A stretch of 64,000 nt of DNA, taken from positions 14,080 through 78,079 of the forward strand of contig CAUQBR010000008.1 of the NCBI GenBank assembly GCA_963516475.1, given 5' to 3'. Below, one piece after another: positions 17,280-26,364 of the stretch. Numbering within the stretch: position 1 is the first letter of the stretch; every line of letters begins with the position of its first letter. A program made the translations under genes and the position numbers. The stretch comes from JABCPE02 sp963516475 (GTDB lineage Bacteria; Bacteroidota; Bacteroidia; Flavobacteriales; Weeksellaceae). The notes beneath the pieces were generated by a model. That model was not told the DNA's origin and did not search any database. It saw only the letters and a list, made by a program, of their open reading frames with translations.

Positions 17280-18743
17280 ATGAAAAAAATTGTTTTTACT
17301 CTCCTCATGGGAATTCTCTGCCCTTCGCTGGGTGCGCAGAGTTACAAGAAGCCTTTGGTTTCGGCTATTAAGGAAAAAGACCTCCGCACAGACATGTACC
17401 AGATGGCAGCTGACCAGTTCTGGGGAAGAGAGGCAGGAACCCTTGATGAACTCAAAGTTTCTGTGTGGTTCGCAGACAAAATGAAAGAAGCAGGGATAAA
17501 ACCCGCTGGGGACAACGGCACTTATTTACAGTTTTTTGATATGTACCGCCACCAGATTTCTCCACTCAGCTCGGTAAAAATCGGTGATAAAAACCTGAAA
17601 ATATGGAAAGATATTTTGGTTTCTGATGTGGTAAATGCTCATTTCTCTCTGCCCATCATCAGTGTAGGCGAGGTAGAACCAGAGCAGCTGACATCCCAAA
17701 TTGCAGGAAAAGTAGTTGCTATCAATGTTTCTAAAAAAGGCATCGAGCAGGAAATGACCCTTTTCGAGAGAAGATACCCAAGATTCATCAAAGCTAAATA
17801 TCTTGATTCAGTTAAAAAATTAGGTGCGAAAGGCATCGTTTTCATTACGGATGAAATCTCTGACAAAAGCTGGATAGAAGTAGAACCAATGATGAAAAGA
17901 GGTGTCTACGGAGTGGAAGGACTTAATGAAAACATCAAAGAAGATATTCCTGTTTTTTGGGTAAAAAAAGAAAACCAAAACTGGCTGAAAGGAAATCCAC
18001 AAATTACCGTAAACTTACAAACAGAGACTTACAAATATCCTTCTGTAAATATCATCGGAAAGATAGAAGGAACAGACCCAAAACTAAAAAATGAATATGT
18101 ATTGCTCAGCGGACATCAGGACCATGATGGTATCCGCCACCCTGTGAAAAATGACACCATCTACAACGGTGCCGATGACAATGCCAGCACTTGTGTGGCT
18201 CTACTAGCAATGGGAAGAGCATACAGCAAACAGCCTGCAAAACGAAGCGTCTTGTTTGTAATTCATGGCGCTGAGGAAAGAGGACTCCTAGGGTCAAGAT
18301 GGCATTCTGCGCATCCTGTAGTTCCGAGAGAAAACATCGTAGCCGTGCTGAACGGCGATATGATTGGAAGAAATGATATCAACGAAGCTGCTCTTCTCGG
18401 TGGTCAGTCTCCACACAAGAACTCTGATGATTTGGTAAGAATGGCGGAAGAAGCCAACCAAGAAAGCACTAAATTTAAGTTTTTGAAAGACTGGGATTTA
18501 CCAGAGCATCCAGAGTTTTTCTATTTCCGAAGCGACCACCTACCTTACGCAAGGCTTGGTATTCCAGCGGTATTTTTCACAAGTGTGCTGCACCACCAGT
18601 ACCACCAGCCGCAGGACGAATCAGAAAACATAGATTTCAAGAAACTTTACAAAATGACTGAATGGATGTACAGAACTTCTTGGAAAGTAGCCAATGAGCC
18701 ACAAAGACCAAGACTTCTGCCCAATGTGAAATTTGAAAGATAA
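17280..18743 (+). CDS. Exported M28-family metallopeptidase
   Basis: Zinc aminopeptidase expected in the periplasm or outer membrane; 487 residues. The signal peptide is 1-20 (ends LGAQ). Di-zinc ligands are visible in order: SGHQDHDG, NGADDNAS, HGAEERGL (the general-base Glu), NGDMIGRND and the C-terminal TSVLHHQYH. A PA-like insert (about 105-230) lies before the catalytic domain. The in-frame TTG 30 bases upstream overlaps the promoter, so ATG 17280 is chosen. Confidence 0.9.
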   Translation: MKKIVFTLLMGILCPSLGAQSYKKPLVSAIKEKDLRTDMYQMAADQFWGREAGTLDELKVSVWFADKMKEAGIKPAGDNGTYLQFFDMYRHQISPLSSVKIGDKNLKIWKDILVSDVVNAHFSLPIISVGEVEPEQLTSQIAGKVVAINVSKKGIEQEMTLFERRYPRFIKAKYLDSVKKLGAKGIVFITDEISDKSWIEVEPMMKRGVYGVEGLNENIKEDIPVFWVKKENQNWLKGNPQITVNLQTETYKYPSVNIIGKIEGTDPKLKNEYVLLSGHQDHDGIRHPVKNDTIYNGADDNASTCVALLAMGRAYSKQPAKRSVLFVIHGAEERGLLGSRWHSAHPVVPRENIVAVLNGDMIGRNDINEAALLGGQSPHKNSDDLVRMAEEANQESTKFKFLKDWDLPEHPEFFYFRSDHLPYARLGIPAVFFTSVLHHQYHQPQDESENIDFKKLYKMTEWMYRTSWKVANEPQRPRLLPNVKFER

Positions 18744-18754
18744 ATTCTAAAATA

Positions 18755-18794
18755 GTCCGCCTCCTTTTCTGAATGAAAAGAGGCGGATTTTTAT
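18755..18794. terminator. Two-way terminator, M28 peptidase / SPFH gene
   Basis: GC-rich stem TCCGCCTCCTTTTC / GAAAAGAGGCGGA with a T5 run after it, between convergent genes. Confidence 0.9.
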
Positions 18795-18812
18795 TTAGTT
18801 TAAATTGGAAAA

Positions 18813-19751
18813 TTAGTGTCTATGCTCTTTTGGTGGGTTCGGATAGTGTCCTTTATCTGCTTCCTCCACTTTGTGCGCTGTGTTCATGGCAACTATCAGG
18901 TCATTGAGCATGGAATTTGCCGCCATTGGCGAATTTGGAAGAAGAACCAAATTAGAACGGTTGTTAGCCCCTATAGAATGAAGCGTGTCATAATGCTGGG
19001 TAACTACTATCAGCGCTGATGCCTCCTGTGCATTGATATTCACGCTATTAAGCATTTTTACGGATTCTTCCAGACCTTTCGCGATTTCCCTTCTTTGGTC
19101 TGCTATCCCCTGCCCTTGTAGCTTTTTAGACTCGGCTTCCGCTTTGGCTACGGCTACGATACGGATTCTTTCAGCTTCAGACTCGTACTCAGCAGCAGTT
19201 TTTTCTCTTTCCGCTGCGTTGATTCGGTTCATCGCTTGTTTTACCTGTTCATCAGGGTCTATATCCGTCACCAAAGCCTTTATAATATCATATCCATAAC
19301 TCTGCATTGCCTCCTGAATTTCGGCTTTTACAGCGATAGCGATATCATCTTTCTTCACGAAAACATCATCTAGTTTCAGTTTTGGAACTTCGGCTCTTAC
19401 CACATCAAAAACATATGAAGTTATCTGATTATGAGGGTCTTCCAGTTTATAGTAAGCATCACTTACCTGATTCCTAATTACCTGATACTGAACCGAAACT
19501 CTCATCTTAATAAACACATTATCAAGGGTTTTGGTATCTATCAATACATCAAGCTGTTGGATTTTCAGGGTTAATCTTTTAGTAATATTATCAATAAATG
19601 GAATTTTGAGGTGAAGCCCCGCGTGGCGAACAGAATGGAATTTTCCCAAACGCTCTATGATTGCCGCAGTCTCCTGCTTTACAGTAAATAATGATGCCAT
19701 AAAAAACAATACAGCAACAAATGCAAAAAAACTAAAAATAAGTAGTCCCAT
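18813..19751 (-). CDS. SPFH/Band 7 membrane protein (stomatin/QmcA type)
   Basis: 312 residues. One N-terminal transmembrane helix (about 3-22) is followed by the SPFH domain (TVKQETAAIIERLGKFH, then GLHLKIPFIDNI, then DTKTLDNVFI). A charged coiled coil follows (about 170-235, AAEREKTAAEYESEAERIR) and the tail ends KEHRH. Such proteins form membrane scaffolds and modulate proteases. The first ATG is at 19751; a TTG at 19772 would add seven residues and is less likely. No nfeD neighbour is seen. Confidence 0.85.
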   Translation of the reverse strand: MGLLIFSFFAFVAVLFFMASLFTVKQETAAIIERLGKFHSVRHAGLHLKIPFIDNITKRLTLKIQQLDVLIDTKTLDNVFIKMRVSVQYQVIRNQVSDAYYKLEDPHNQITSYVFDVVRAEVPKLKLDDVFVKKDDIAIAVKAEIQEAMQSYGYDIIKALVTDIDPDEQVKQAMNRINAAEREKTAAEYESEAERIRIVAVAKAEAESKKLQGQGIADQRREIAKGLEESVKMLNSVNINAQEASALIVVTQHYDTLHSIGANNRSNLVLLPNSPMAANSMLNDLIVAMNTAHKVEEADKGHYPNPPKEHRH

Positions 19752-19820
19752 AATTATAAAATTTAATTTCAATTTATTAGTATCAATGTCTAACGAAATG
19801 TTACAAAAAATGTAAAAATT

Positions 19821-21161
19821 TTACATCGTCATTCCGATATCTATTCCTTTTATTTTTCGATAAAGGTCTGTAGCGTAGTTATCCGTCATCCCAGAAACAA
19901 AATCCAAAACGCCCATTACCTTTTCATAAGATTCGCCATCGTATCTGAACTGCTCGGGCAGTAATTGAAGGGCTTTCTTGTCATAATCCTTAGGATTTTC
20001 TTTTATAGCCGATGGAATAAAATGATTGAGAAGCTCATACATTACATTATACCCTGCATTTTCTATCTCTACTACCGCTCTGTGATTGTAGATTTCGTCA
20101 ATGGAAAACTGCTTTATATCCTGCAAAGTTTTATTTTCTTTTTTAAAAATAGAAAGCAGCGACTGGTCTAGATTTCCTGTAAGAATATCATCTATTTTTT
20201 CCTTGTAAAGCCTTATGGAAACATTGATTAGAGAATTGATAACCTTTGCACGGAGGTAAGATATTCTGTCATTTTTATCAGAAATCACGGATAGTTTATC
20301 CTCTACTCGTTTTATGTTTTCATCCGTGGTTTTGATGAGTTCTAGGATGAGGTTTTCGCAGTCGGAAGAAGAGATAATTTTCAGTCTGTGGGCATCTTCT
20401 ATGTCTATGATATTGTAGCAAATATCATCCGCCGCCTCTACCAGCCATACGAAAGGATGTCTTTTATAGACCAGCGGTTCTTCCTGTTCTGTAATAAAAG
20501 CCGTGGCATTGGCTATTTCTTTGAAAGTCTCTTTTTCACTTTGGAAAAAACCGAATTTCTTTCTGTGAAGCTGTTTTTTATCTTTCGCGATGGATTCGCA
20601 CGGGTATTTAGCAATACTCGCCAAAGTCGTCATGGTCAGCTGAAGCCCGCCTCTGTCCTTGCCTCTCTGCTGGTGGGTAAGCACACGGATGGCATTGGCA
20701 TTTCCTTCAAAATTAATAAAATCTGCCCATTGTTTCTCGGTCATTAGAGATTTTAAATCTTCATTTTTCTCAAAATAACTTGCGATGGCATCTTCCCCAG
20801 AATGCCCGAAAGCAGGGTTTCCTATATCATGGCAGAGACACGCTGCCGCTATCACATTATTTAAATTATGTAGATAAAAATTCTTTGAATTCTCATTTAA
20901 TTCTTGAGCAAATTTCTCCACAATAAACTCCCCTGCAAGAGTCCCCAAGCTCCTGCCCACCGAAGCAACTTCCAGCGAATGGGTAAGCCTGTTATGCACA
21001 AAAACGCTACCTGGGAGAGGGAAAACCTGCGTTTTATTCTGCAGCCTTCGGAAAGAGGTGGAGAAAATAATTCGGTCAAAATCCCTCTGAAAATCAGTTC
21101 TGGATGCTATTGGACTTTCTGAATTTCCTGTTCTCCGATTGGTATATAATTGATTAAGCAT
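19821..21161 (-). CDS. dgt: dGTP triphosphohydrolase
   Basis: HD-domain enzyme that splits dGTP to deoxyguanosine and triphosphate, controlling dNTP pools. 446 residues. HD-superfamily residues are visible: RLTHSLEVASVGRS, CLCHDIGNPAFGHSGE and EAADDICYNIIDIEDAH. The N-terminus FQRDFDRIIFSTSFRRLQNKTQV is typical. Some Bacteroidetes and proteobacterial homologs act in phage resistance, but nothing here shows that. The reductase genes for dNTP synthesis are 1.1 kb away. Confidence 0.93.
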   Translation of the reverse strand: MLNQLYTNRRTGNSESPIASRTDFQRDFDRIIFSTSFRRLQNKTQVFPLPGSVFVHNRLTHSLEVASVGRSLGTLAGEFIVEKFAQELNENSKNFYLHNLNNVIAAACLCHDIGNPAFGHSGEDAIASYFEKNEDLKSLMTEKQWADFINFEGNANAIRVLTHQQRGKDRGGLQLTMTTLASIAKYPCESIAKDKKQLHRKKFGFFQSEKETFKEIANATAFITEQEEPLVYKRHPFVWLVEAADDICYNIIDIEDAHRLKIISSSDCENLILELIKTTDENIKRVEDKLSVISDKNDRISYLRAKVINSLINVSIRLYKEKIDDILTGNLDQSLLSIFKKENKTLQDIKQFSIDEIYNHRAVVEIENAGYNVMYELLNHFIPSAIKENPKDYDKKALQLLPEQFRYDGESYEKVMGVLDFVSGMTDNYATDLYRKIKGIDIGMTM

Positions 21162-21218
21162 AAATTAAAAATAATCCCAAATATCGGAATTTTTTAAATT
21201 ATAGTAGCAAAAATTAAT

Positions 21219-21226
21219 TACCTTTG
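21219..21226 (+). promoter_or_regulatory. -7 element before the WG-repeat gene
   Basis: TACCTTTG fits TAnnTTTG and is 17 bases before the ATG. No clear -33 partner. Confidence 0.35.
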
Positions 21227-21243
21227 TTAGAAAGTTTTAAAAT

Positions 21244-22266
21244 ATGAGAAAAATAATCCTTATTCTCATCCTATTAATCGGGAAATTAGCGTTTACACAA
21301 GAGAAATTATATTATTTTTATACTTCTGACAGCACTTTGGTAGGTGTGAAAAATGAAAAGGGGAAAATCATCATCCCTGCTCAATTTTCGGGATTTAAAA
21401 TCTATGATACAGAAAACCCTATAAATGAACCTACAATAGAGTTTTGGGGGGCTTCCTTTAAAAATAAAAAATATGATAAAGATAACCCACGAATAGAGGC
21501 AGGAGAAGTCTATGATAGAAATGGAAAATTTCTATACTATCCACAGTGGTTTGATAATGGAAATGATATTTGGGAAGAAGGACTGAGACGATATGTAGAA
21601 AAAAATAAAATGGGATTTGTAGATTGGTTTGGGAAGAAAGTTCTACCTGCAAAATGGGATTTTGCAACTCAATTTAACTACGGCTATGCAATAGTCTATA
21701 CAGGTGGATGGAAAAGGGAATTTGATAAAGGAGGAGAACATTGGTTTATAGCCCCTATTTCCAAAAAATCAACCTCTTATCTCATCAATAAAAAAGGAAT
21801 AAAAGTAAAGCCTCTGAAAAAATCTAATAATCCAAAAGACTATTTATATGAAGGGAAATACTATCCTTACCCTTTTGTTTATAACAATATTGAACAAAAA
21901 ATAGTAGATGAAATCAATCAATTAGAAATCCTAACAGAAATTAATCATCCTTTTGACAAAAAAATTATAAACCATTACGAAATTGTAAATCGTCCTAATA
22001 AATATCTGCCCTATTATGAACTAAAAAACTTCTATGGTCAAGAGAAATATAATAGCCCAAACAATAGTCTCTGGGTCAATAAAAAAGGAGAAATATTTTA
22101 TAAGAACTATGATTATAAATTCATCCCTTTAAAAGAATATATAAGAAAAATACTAGAACGAATCATAGAAGACCAAAAACAAGGCTATAAAACTAAAGAC
22201 TACCTTATTAATGCTGAAAAACAACTAAAAGAAATAAAAAAGATAGATTTTAAAATAAAAATGTAA
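21244..22266 (+). CDS. Secreted WG-repeat protein
   Basis: 340 residues with a signal peptide (MRKIILILILLIGKLAFTQ). At least two WG (KWG) repeats are readable: LVGVKNEKGKIIIPAQF and MGFVDWFGKKVLPAKWDF...GYAIVY. A third weaker one is STSYLINKKGIKVKP. The C-terminal 80 residues are Lys/Glu-rich and helical. WG-repeat proteins are common in Bacteroidetes; their role is unknown. It is a single gene with AT-rich codon use. Confidence 0.8.
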   Translation: MRKIILILILLIGKLAFTQEKLYYFYTSDSTLVGVKNEKGKIIIPAQFSGFKIYDTENPINEPTIEFWGASFKNKKYDKDNPRIEAGEVYDRNGKFLYYPQWFDNGNDIWEEGLRRYVEKNKMGFVDWFGKKVLPAKWDFATQFNYGYAIVYTGGWKREFDKGGEHWFIAPISKKSTSYLINKKGIKVKPLKKSNNPKDYLYEGKYYPYPFVYNNIEQKIVDEINQLEILTEINHPFDKKIINHYEIVNRPNKYLPYYELKNFYGQEKYNSPNNSLWVNKKGEIFYKNYDYKFIPLKEYIRKILERIIEDQKQGYKTKDYLINAEKQLKEIKKIDFKIKM

Positions 22267-22290
22267 GCTAAAATAAGCTTACACTTTTAT
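22263..22290. terminator. Hairpin between the WG-repeat gene and nrdA
   Basis: Stem GTAAGCT/AGCTTAC (22263-22269 with 22276-22282) overlaps the stop codon and is followed by ACTTTTATTT. Moderate terminator for the plus-strand gene. Confidence 0.5.
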
Positions 22291-22296
22291 TTATCA

Positions 22297-23952
22297 TTAC
22301 GCTTCACAACTTGAACAATTCATAAAATTAATAACTAATTCCTTAGAAACAGACTGCGAACGCTGATAATAAAGCGTTTTCACCCCCAATTTCCAAGCGT
22401 CTATTATCACTTTATTCACATCTTTTATTGGCATAGAAGATGGAATATTTAGGTTTAATGACTGGGCTTGGTCTATATATTGTTGTCTTTGTGCCGCCTG
22501 AGTTACGATTTCCAAAGGTGAAATCTCCTTAAAGGTCTTAAACACATCTTTTTCCTCCTGAGTTAGCTGGGTCATATGCTGAACAGAACCATGGTTTAGC
22601 ATTATATCTCTCCAAACATCTTCCGTATCCAATCCTTTCTCTTCCAATAACTTAGCTAAATATTTATTTTTTCTAATGAAATTTCCTTTCGCCAAACCAG
22701 CCTTGTAATAATTCGATGCAAAAGGCTCTATCCCTGGCGAAGTCTGCCCTAAAATAGCCGAGCTGGATGTCGTAGGTGCTATCGCCATAGTAGTGGCATT
22801 TCTCACGCCATAGCCTTTCAATAATTCTGGCTCTCCGTAGATATTTGCTAATTCTTTAGAAGCGGCTAATGACTGCTCTTGGATTTGTTTAAACACTTTT
22901 GCGTTAAACATTTTCGCTTCCATGCTTTCAAAAGGAATCATATTTCGCTGTAAATAAGAATGATACCCTAAAACTCCAAGTCCTAAAGCACGGTGGCGAA
23001 TTGCGAAATTTCTCGCAGCAGAAAGATAATAATTCCCTTCTGTTTTCTCAATAAATTCAGATAAAACTGCATCAAGGAAGTAAATAGCTAATTTCACCGC
23101 ATTCGTATCTTTCCACTCATCGTAAAGCTCCAAATTCATGGAAGACAAACAGCAGATAAAACTTTCCTCTGCCGTAGAAGGCAGCATGATTTCAGAACAA
23201 AGATTAGAAGCATTGATAGTCAATCCTTTATCTTTATAAACTTGCGGTTTATTTCTATTGACATTATCCGTGAAGAAAATATATGGCATTCCTTTCTGCT
23301 GGCGGCTTTCCAAAACTTTAGCCCAAATTCTTCTCTTATCCGTGTCGCCCTCTATCATTTCATGCATCCAATAGTCTGGCACACAGACACCCATAAACAA
23401 ATTCTGAATAGGATTTCCGATGTCTCTGATTTGTAAAAACTCCTCTATATCATCATGGTCAATATCTAAATACGCCGCAAAAGCCCCTCTTCTCACGCCT
23501 CCCTGTGATACCACATCCATTGAGGTATCAAATAATTTCATGAAAGAAACCGCTCCAGAAGATTTTCCATTATCTGTAACTGCTGTTCCTCTGTGTCTCA
23601 GCTCACCGAAATACCCAGAAGTACCACCACCTATCTTAGTCTGCATGATAACTTCTCCCATTTTGTGGGTAATTCCCTCTATGCTGTCTGGCACATGAAC
23701 ATTGAAACACGAAATAGGAAGCCCTCTCTGCGTCCCCATATTTGCCCATACAGGAGATGAAAAAGAAATCCATCCTTTGACAATCATTTCCTTAAAAGCC
23801 TCCTTTAATTCTGGTTTATAAAGCCTCTTCGCCGCAGCTTCAGTTATTCTATCTATAGCCCCTTCTAATGTTTCGCCTTTTAGTAAATATCCTCTGTTAA
23901 GCATTTGTTCTGATTCTTCATTGAACCACCAAATGTTTGTTTTTTCTTCCAT
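22297..23952 (-). CDS. nrdA: Ribonucleotide reductase class I, large subunit
   Basis: Reduces ribonucleoside diphosphates to deoxy forms, with NrdB as radical generator. 551 residues. Catalytic residues: Cys82 (GLPISC), Asn250-x-Cys252-x-Glu254 (SNLCSE), a partner cysteine at 267/268 (ICCLSS), radical-transfer Tyr528/Tyr529 (TLYYQRS) and the C-terminal redox pair Cys546/Cys549 (CSSC). It lacks the N-terminal ATP-cone of E. coli NrdA, so allosteric dATP shut-off through that domain is absent, as in other short flavobacterial NrdA proteins. It is last in an operon starting with nrdB. Confidence 0.96.
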   Translation of the reverse strand: MEEKTNIWWFNEESEQMLNRGYLLKGETLEGAIDRITEAAAKRLYKPELKEAFKEMIVKGWISFSSPVWANMGTQRGLPISCFNVHVPDSIEGITHKMGEVIMQTKIGGGTSGYFGELRHRGTAVTDNGKSSGAVSFMKLFDTSMDVVSQGGVRRGAFAAYLDIDHDDIEEFLQIRDIGNPIQNLFMGVCVPDYWMHEMIEGDTDKRRIWAKVLESRQQKGMPYIFFTDNVNRNKPQVYKDKGLTINASNLCSEIMLPSTAEESFICCLSSMNLELYDEWKDTNAVKLAIYFLDAVLSEFIEKTEGNYYLSAARNFAIRHRALGLGVLGYHSYLQRNMIPFESMEAKMFNAKVFKQIQEQSLAASKELANIYGEPELLKGYGVRNATTMAIAPTTSSSAILGQTSPGIEPFASNYYKAGLAKGNFIRKNKYLAKLLEEKGLDTEDVWRDIMLNHGSVQHMTQLTQEEKDVFKTFKEISPLEIVTQAAQRQQYIDQAQSLNLNIPSSMPIKDVNKVIIDAWKLGVKTLYYQRSQSVSKELVINFMNCSSCEA

Positions 23953-23980
23953 CGCTTTTTTTCTCTGTTCTAAATATAAT

Positions 23981-24478
23981 TTATTTTAAAATTTTCTCAA
24001 ATGCTTTTCTGGCACTGCCTCGGAAATACACTTCTCCTCGGTATTTATAGCCTCCTTTTTCTATAATTTTCAGCATCGGAATATTATCAAAATTAGTATC
24101 TATGCGGATACTCTCTATTCCCTTTTCTTTTGCTAATTTTTCGGCTTCCTGCAAGATTTTTTGTCCCAAACCTTTTCCTTTTGCTTCTTTGGAAACCGCT
24201 ATTCTGTGGAGCGTGAGATAATCTCCCTGTCCTTCCCAGCTTTTTAGCTCTTCATAAGCCGGTTCTTTGTCAAAAATAATCGCAGCATAAAGATTCACAG
24301 TACCCTCTTCCTCAAAAACAAAACCATATCCTTTCTGAATATCATTCTGTATCGTTTCTTCATTTGGATAGCCGTCCTGCCACTGGGTGCTGCCTTCATT
24401 TTTACGGGTTTCCTTTGCAAAAGAAATTATCTCCCAAATCTGCTCAAAATCCGCTTGTTCAGCTTTTCTAAACTCCAT
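23981..24478 (-). CDS. GNAT family N-acetyltransferase
   Basis: 165 residues starting MEFRKAEQADF at the ATG at 24478; a TTG three codons upstream is the alternative. Motif A reads LHRIAVSKEAKGKGLGQKIL and is followed by IRIDTNFDNIPMLKIIEKGGY, the usual GNAT end. The substrate is unknown. It lies between nrdB and nrdA with short gaps, so it should be expressed with the reductase. Confidence 0.9.
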   Translation of the reverse strand: MEFRKAEQADFEQIWEIISFAKETRKNEGSTQWQDGYPNEETIQNDIQKGYGFVFEEEGTVNLYAAIIFDKEPAYEELKSWEGQGDYLTLHRIAVSKEAKGKGLGQKILQEAEKLAKEKGIESIRIDTNFDNIPMLKIIEKGGYKYRGEVYFRGSARKAFEKILK

Positions 24479-24488
24479 CAGAAACAAA

Positions 24489-24848
24489 TTACAAAGTTTC
24501 TAAGAGCTTATATACTGATTTCAGTTTATCATCTACCTGAGTCACTCCGATAATCCCTCCTGAAAATCCTGTAGTTTCTTTTTTTACAAATACTTCTATT
24601 TGATTATTTTCATTTTCGCTGATATGGATAGAACATTTAAAGTAATCAACAAATATCCCAAATAAAAGTCTCATCGTTCTATTTCCTTTTTCGTAGACTG
24701 TATTTCCAATACTTTCTGAAAGCGCTTTGTAGCCTGCGTCTGCCATTCTTTGCTTAATCTTTTCGTGCAGTTCTTCCTTAGATATATTTGCAAATACGCA
24801 TAGAATTTGTTTTTGTGCTCCTACTTTATTTTCTACAAAATGTCCCAT
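24489..24848 (-). CDS. Unknown small protein within the nrd operon
   Basis: 119 residues, no signal peptide. It begins GHFVENKVGAQKQILCVFAN and has a short Gly-rich turn GFSGGIIGVTQVDDKL near the end, suggesting an alpha/beta fold. I do not recognise the family. It sits 5 bases after an 82-residue gene and 10 before the acetyltransferase, so translational coupling is likely. Confidence 0.6.
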   Translation of the reverse strand: MGHFVENKVGAQKQILCVFANISKEELHEKIKQRMADAGYKALSESIGNTVYEKGNRTMRLLFGIFVDYFKCSIHISENENNQIEVFVKKETTGFSGGIIGVTQVDDKLKSVYKLLETL

Positions 24849-24853
24849 AATTT

Positions 24854-25102
24854 TTATTCTATTTCAAATCTTTCACAAGCTTCCAACTCGCCTACTTTCA
24901 CTTTATTGACATGGGTAAATTTCACATTTGGGTCTGCTTCCGCAAATTGTTTTGCTTTTTTTATGCAATATTCTATCTTGTAGCCTACTGAAATACACAC
25001 TCTATTCTCTCCCACTAATCCCATTCCCATATAGATATACTCGCCCAAACGAAAGTCATCATTTAGGCTCAATTCTTTCTCTTGTTGAATTCTACTACAC
25101 AT
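24854..25102 (-). CDS. Unknown small protein directly after nrdB
   Basis: 82 residues with four cysteines (MCSR, VCIS, YCIKK, ACERF). It is cytosolic by composition and ends VGELEACERFEIE. I do not recognise it. It follows nrdB by 24 bases on the same strand and precedes another unknown gene by 5, which argues that it is a real gene of the nrd operon. Confidence 0.55.
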   Translation of the reverse strand: MCSRIQQEKELSLNDDFRLGEYIYMGMGLVGENRVCISVGYKIEYCIKKAKQFAEADPNVKFTHVNKVKVGELEACERFEIE

Positions 25103-25126
25103 GGTTTTTATTATTGTTTTTAAAGT

Positions 25127-26086
25127 TTAGAATAAATCGTCCTCCGTGATGGATTTATCGTGTTTTGTGTATGCTGTTGGTCTTTTTGCAAAGAAATCAT
25201 CTAATTCATTCGCGAAAACTTCTTCTTCAAACCAAAGCATCGGCTTTATTTCATCTCCTGTTATCCCAAAAGGTCTGCCCAAGCCCAGCTGCACCAAAGA
25301 GTCATCCAGCCTGTATCTCATATAATTAGCCAAATCTTTTTTGCTGAAAAAGTCAAGTTCTCCATTTTCAAAAATCCAATCTAACATCTTGTCTTCCAGT
25401 TCTATATAGTTTTTCATAAAGCCTTCTATCTCCTTCATTCCTCTTTCTTTCATGTCTGGATTTTCTTCAAAAATCTTTTTGATGATAAAAATCCCAGCAT
25501 TGGCGTGTGTCTGCTCATCCACGGATGTCCAAGCGATGATATTTGCCACATTTTTCATATACCCCTTAAAACGAGTGAATGACAAAATAGTCGCAAACTG
25601 ACTAAATAACGAAGCATTCTCTATAATTAGAGTAAAAAACAAAATTCTCTCCAGCGCATTTTCTTTATTTTTAGAAAGATACTCCTTCAAAACTTGATTT
25701 CTTTCCTTGAAAATAGGAACTTCCAACAAGTTTTCAAACTCATTATTATACCCTAATACTTCCAGCAATCTAGAATATGCCTCCGAATGCCTAAATTCAC
25801 ATTCGGCAAAAGTAGCCCCAAGTCCGTTAAATTCTGGTTTTGGGAAAAGATCATAAAGGTCTCCCCAAAAAGTCTTCACAGAAACCTCCACTTGTGCTAT
25901 TCCCAGCAAAGCTCTCTTTACAGCTTCTTTTTCTATCGGGCTCAGATTCGCCTTGAAATCCTGAATATCAGCTGTAAATTCCACCTCAGAATGCACCCAG
26001 AAGGACTTATTCATGGAATCTACAAACTGCATGATTTCTGGATATTCAAACGGTTTATAGTTTTCTCTTTTATCAAATATTCCCAT
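25127..26086 (-). CDS. nrdB: Ribonucleotide reductase class I, small (radical) subunit
   Basis: Di-metal ferritin-like protein that makes the radical used by NrdA. 319 residues. Metal ligands can be aligned: Asp40, Glu97 and His100 (ECEFRH), Glu156 (IIENAS), Glu191 and His194 (DEQTH). A tyrosine is kept at 104, four residues after His100, where class Ia carries its radical. All ligands are present, so this is not the metal-free class Ie. Flavobacterium johnsoniae homologs are known as dimanganese class Id; sequence alone cannot decide the metal. First gene of the operon. Confidence 0.95.
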   Translation of the reverse strand: MGIFDKRENYKPFEYPEIMQFVDSMNKSFWVHSEVEFTADIQDFKANLSPIEKEAVKRALLGIAQVEVSVKTFWGDLYDLFPKPEFNGLGATFAECEFRHSEAYSRLLEVLGYNNEFENLLEVPIFKERNQVLKEYLSKNKENALERILFFTLIIENASLFSQFATILSFTRFKGYMKNVANIIAWTSVDEQTHANAGIFIIKKIFEENPDMKERGMKEIEGFMKNYIELEDKMLDWIFENGELDFFSKKDLANYMRYRLDDSLVQLGLGRPFGITGDEIKPMLWFEEEVFANELDDFFAKRPTAYTKHDKSITEDDLF

Positions 26087-26113
26087 GATGATACTTTTTC
26101 AGATTAGTATTTG

Positions 26114-26121
26114 CAAAAGTA
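26114..26121 (-). promoter_or_regulatory. -7 element before nrdB
   Basis: TACTTTTG on the minus strand, 27 bases before the nrdB ATG, fits TAnnTTTG. No good -33 was seen, and I found no convincing NrdR box pair in 26087-26300. Confidence 0.4.
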
Positions 26122-26300
26122 GAAATAAATACTCTCTATAAAAATCATCTCTTATGAAAGTTTTCCACACTCATTATAATACTCTATAAATAAACAGGTT
26201 ATAAAATCTAATATCATTTTGCCTTAATTTACAATTAAACAACATTAAAAAACACGCAATGAATAAACAAAATAAAATTAAACAATCATGATAGTGCATA

Positions 26301-26334
26301 AAAATGAGTATCAGAAAAACTGATACTCATTTTC
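26301..26334 (-). terminator. Terminator of the ATP synthase operon
   Basis: Stem AAATGAGTATCAG / CTGATACTCATTT, 13 bp with a five-base loop, 32 bases after the atpG stop on the minus strand and followed by a short T run. Confidence 0.8.
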
Positions 26335-26364
26335 AACTTTAAAACCTTATATTATGATATAATC

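Noticed and set aside
19821..21161. dGTPase as an antiphage gene
   Set aside because: Some dGTPases defend against phage, but this one has normal family features, ordinary base composition and no defence neighbours.
26087..26300. NrdR boxes upstream of nrdB
   Set aside because: AT-rich partial palindromes are present, but no pair matching the NrdR consensus could be read.
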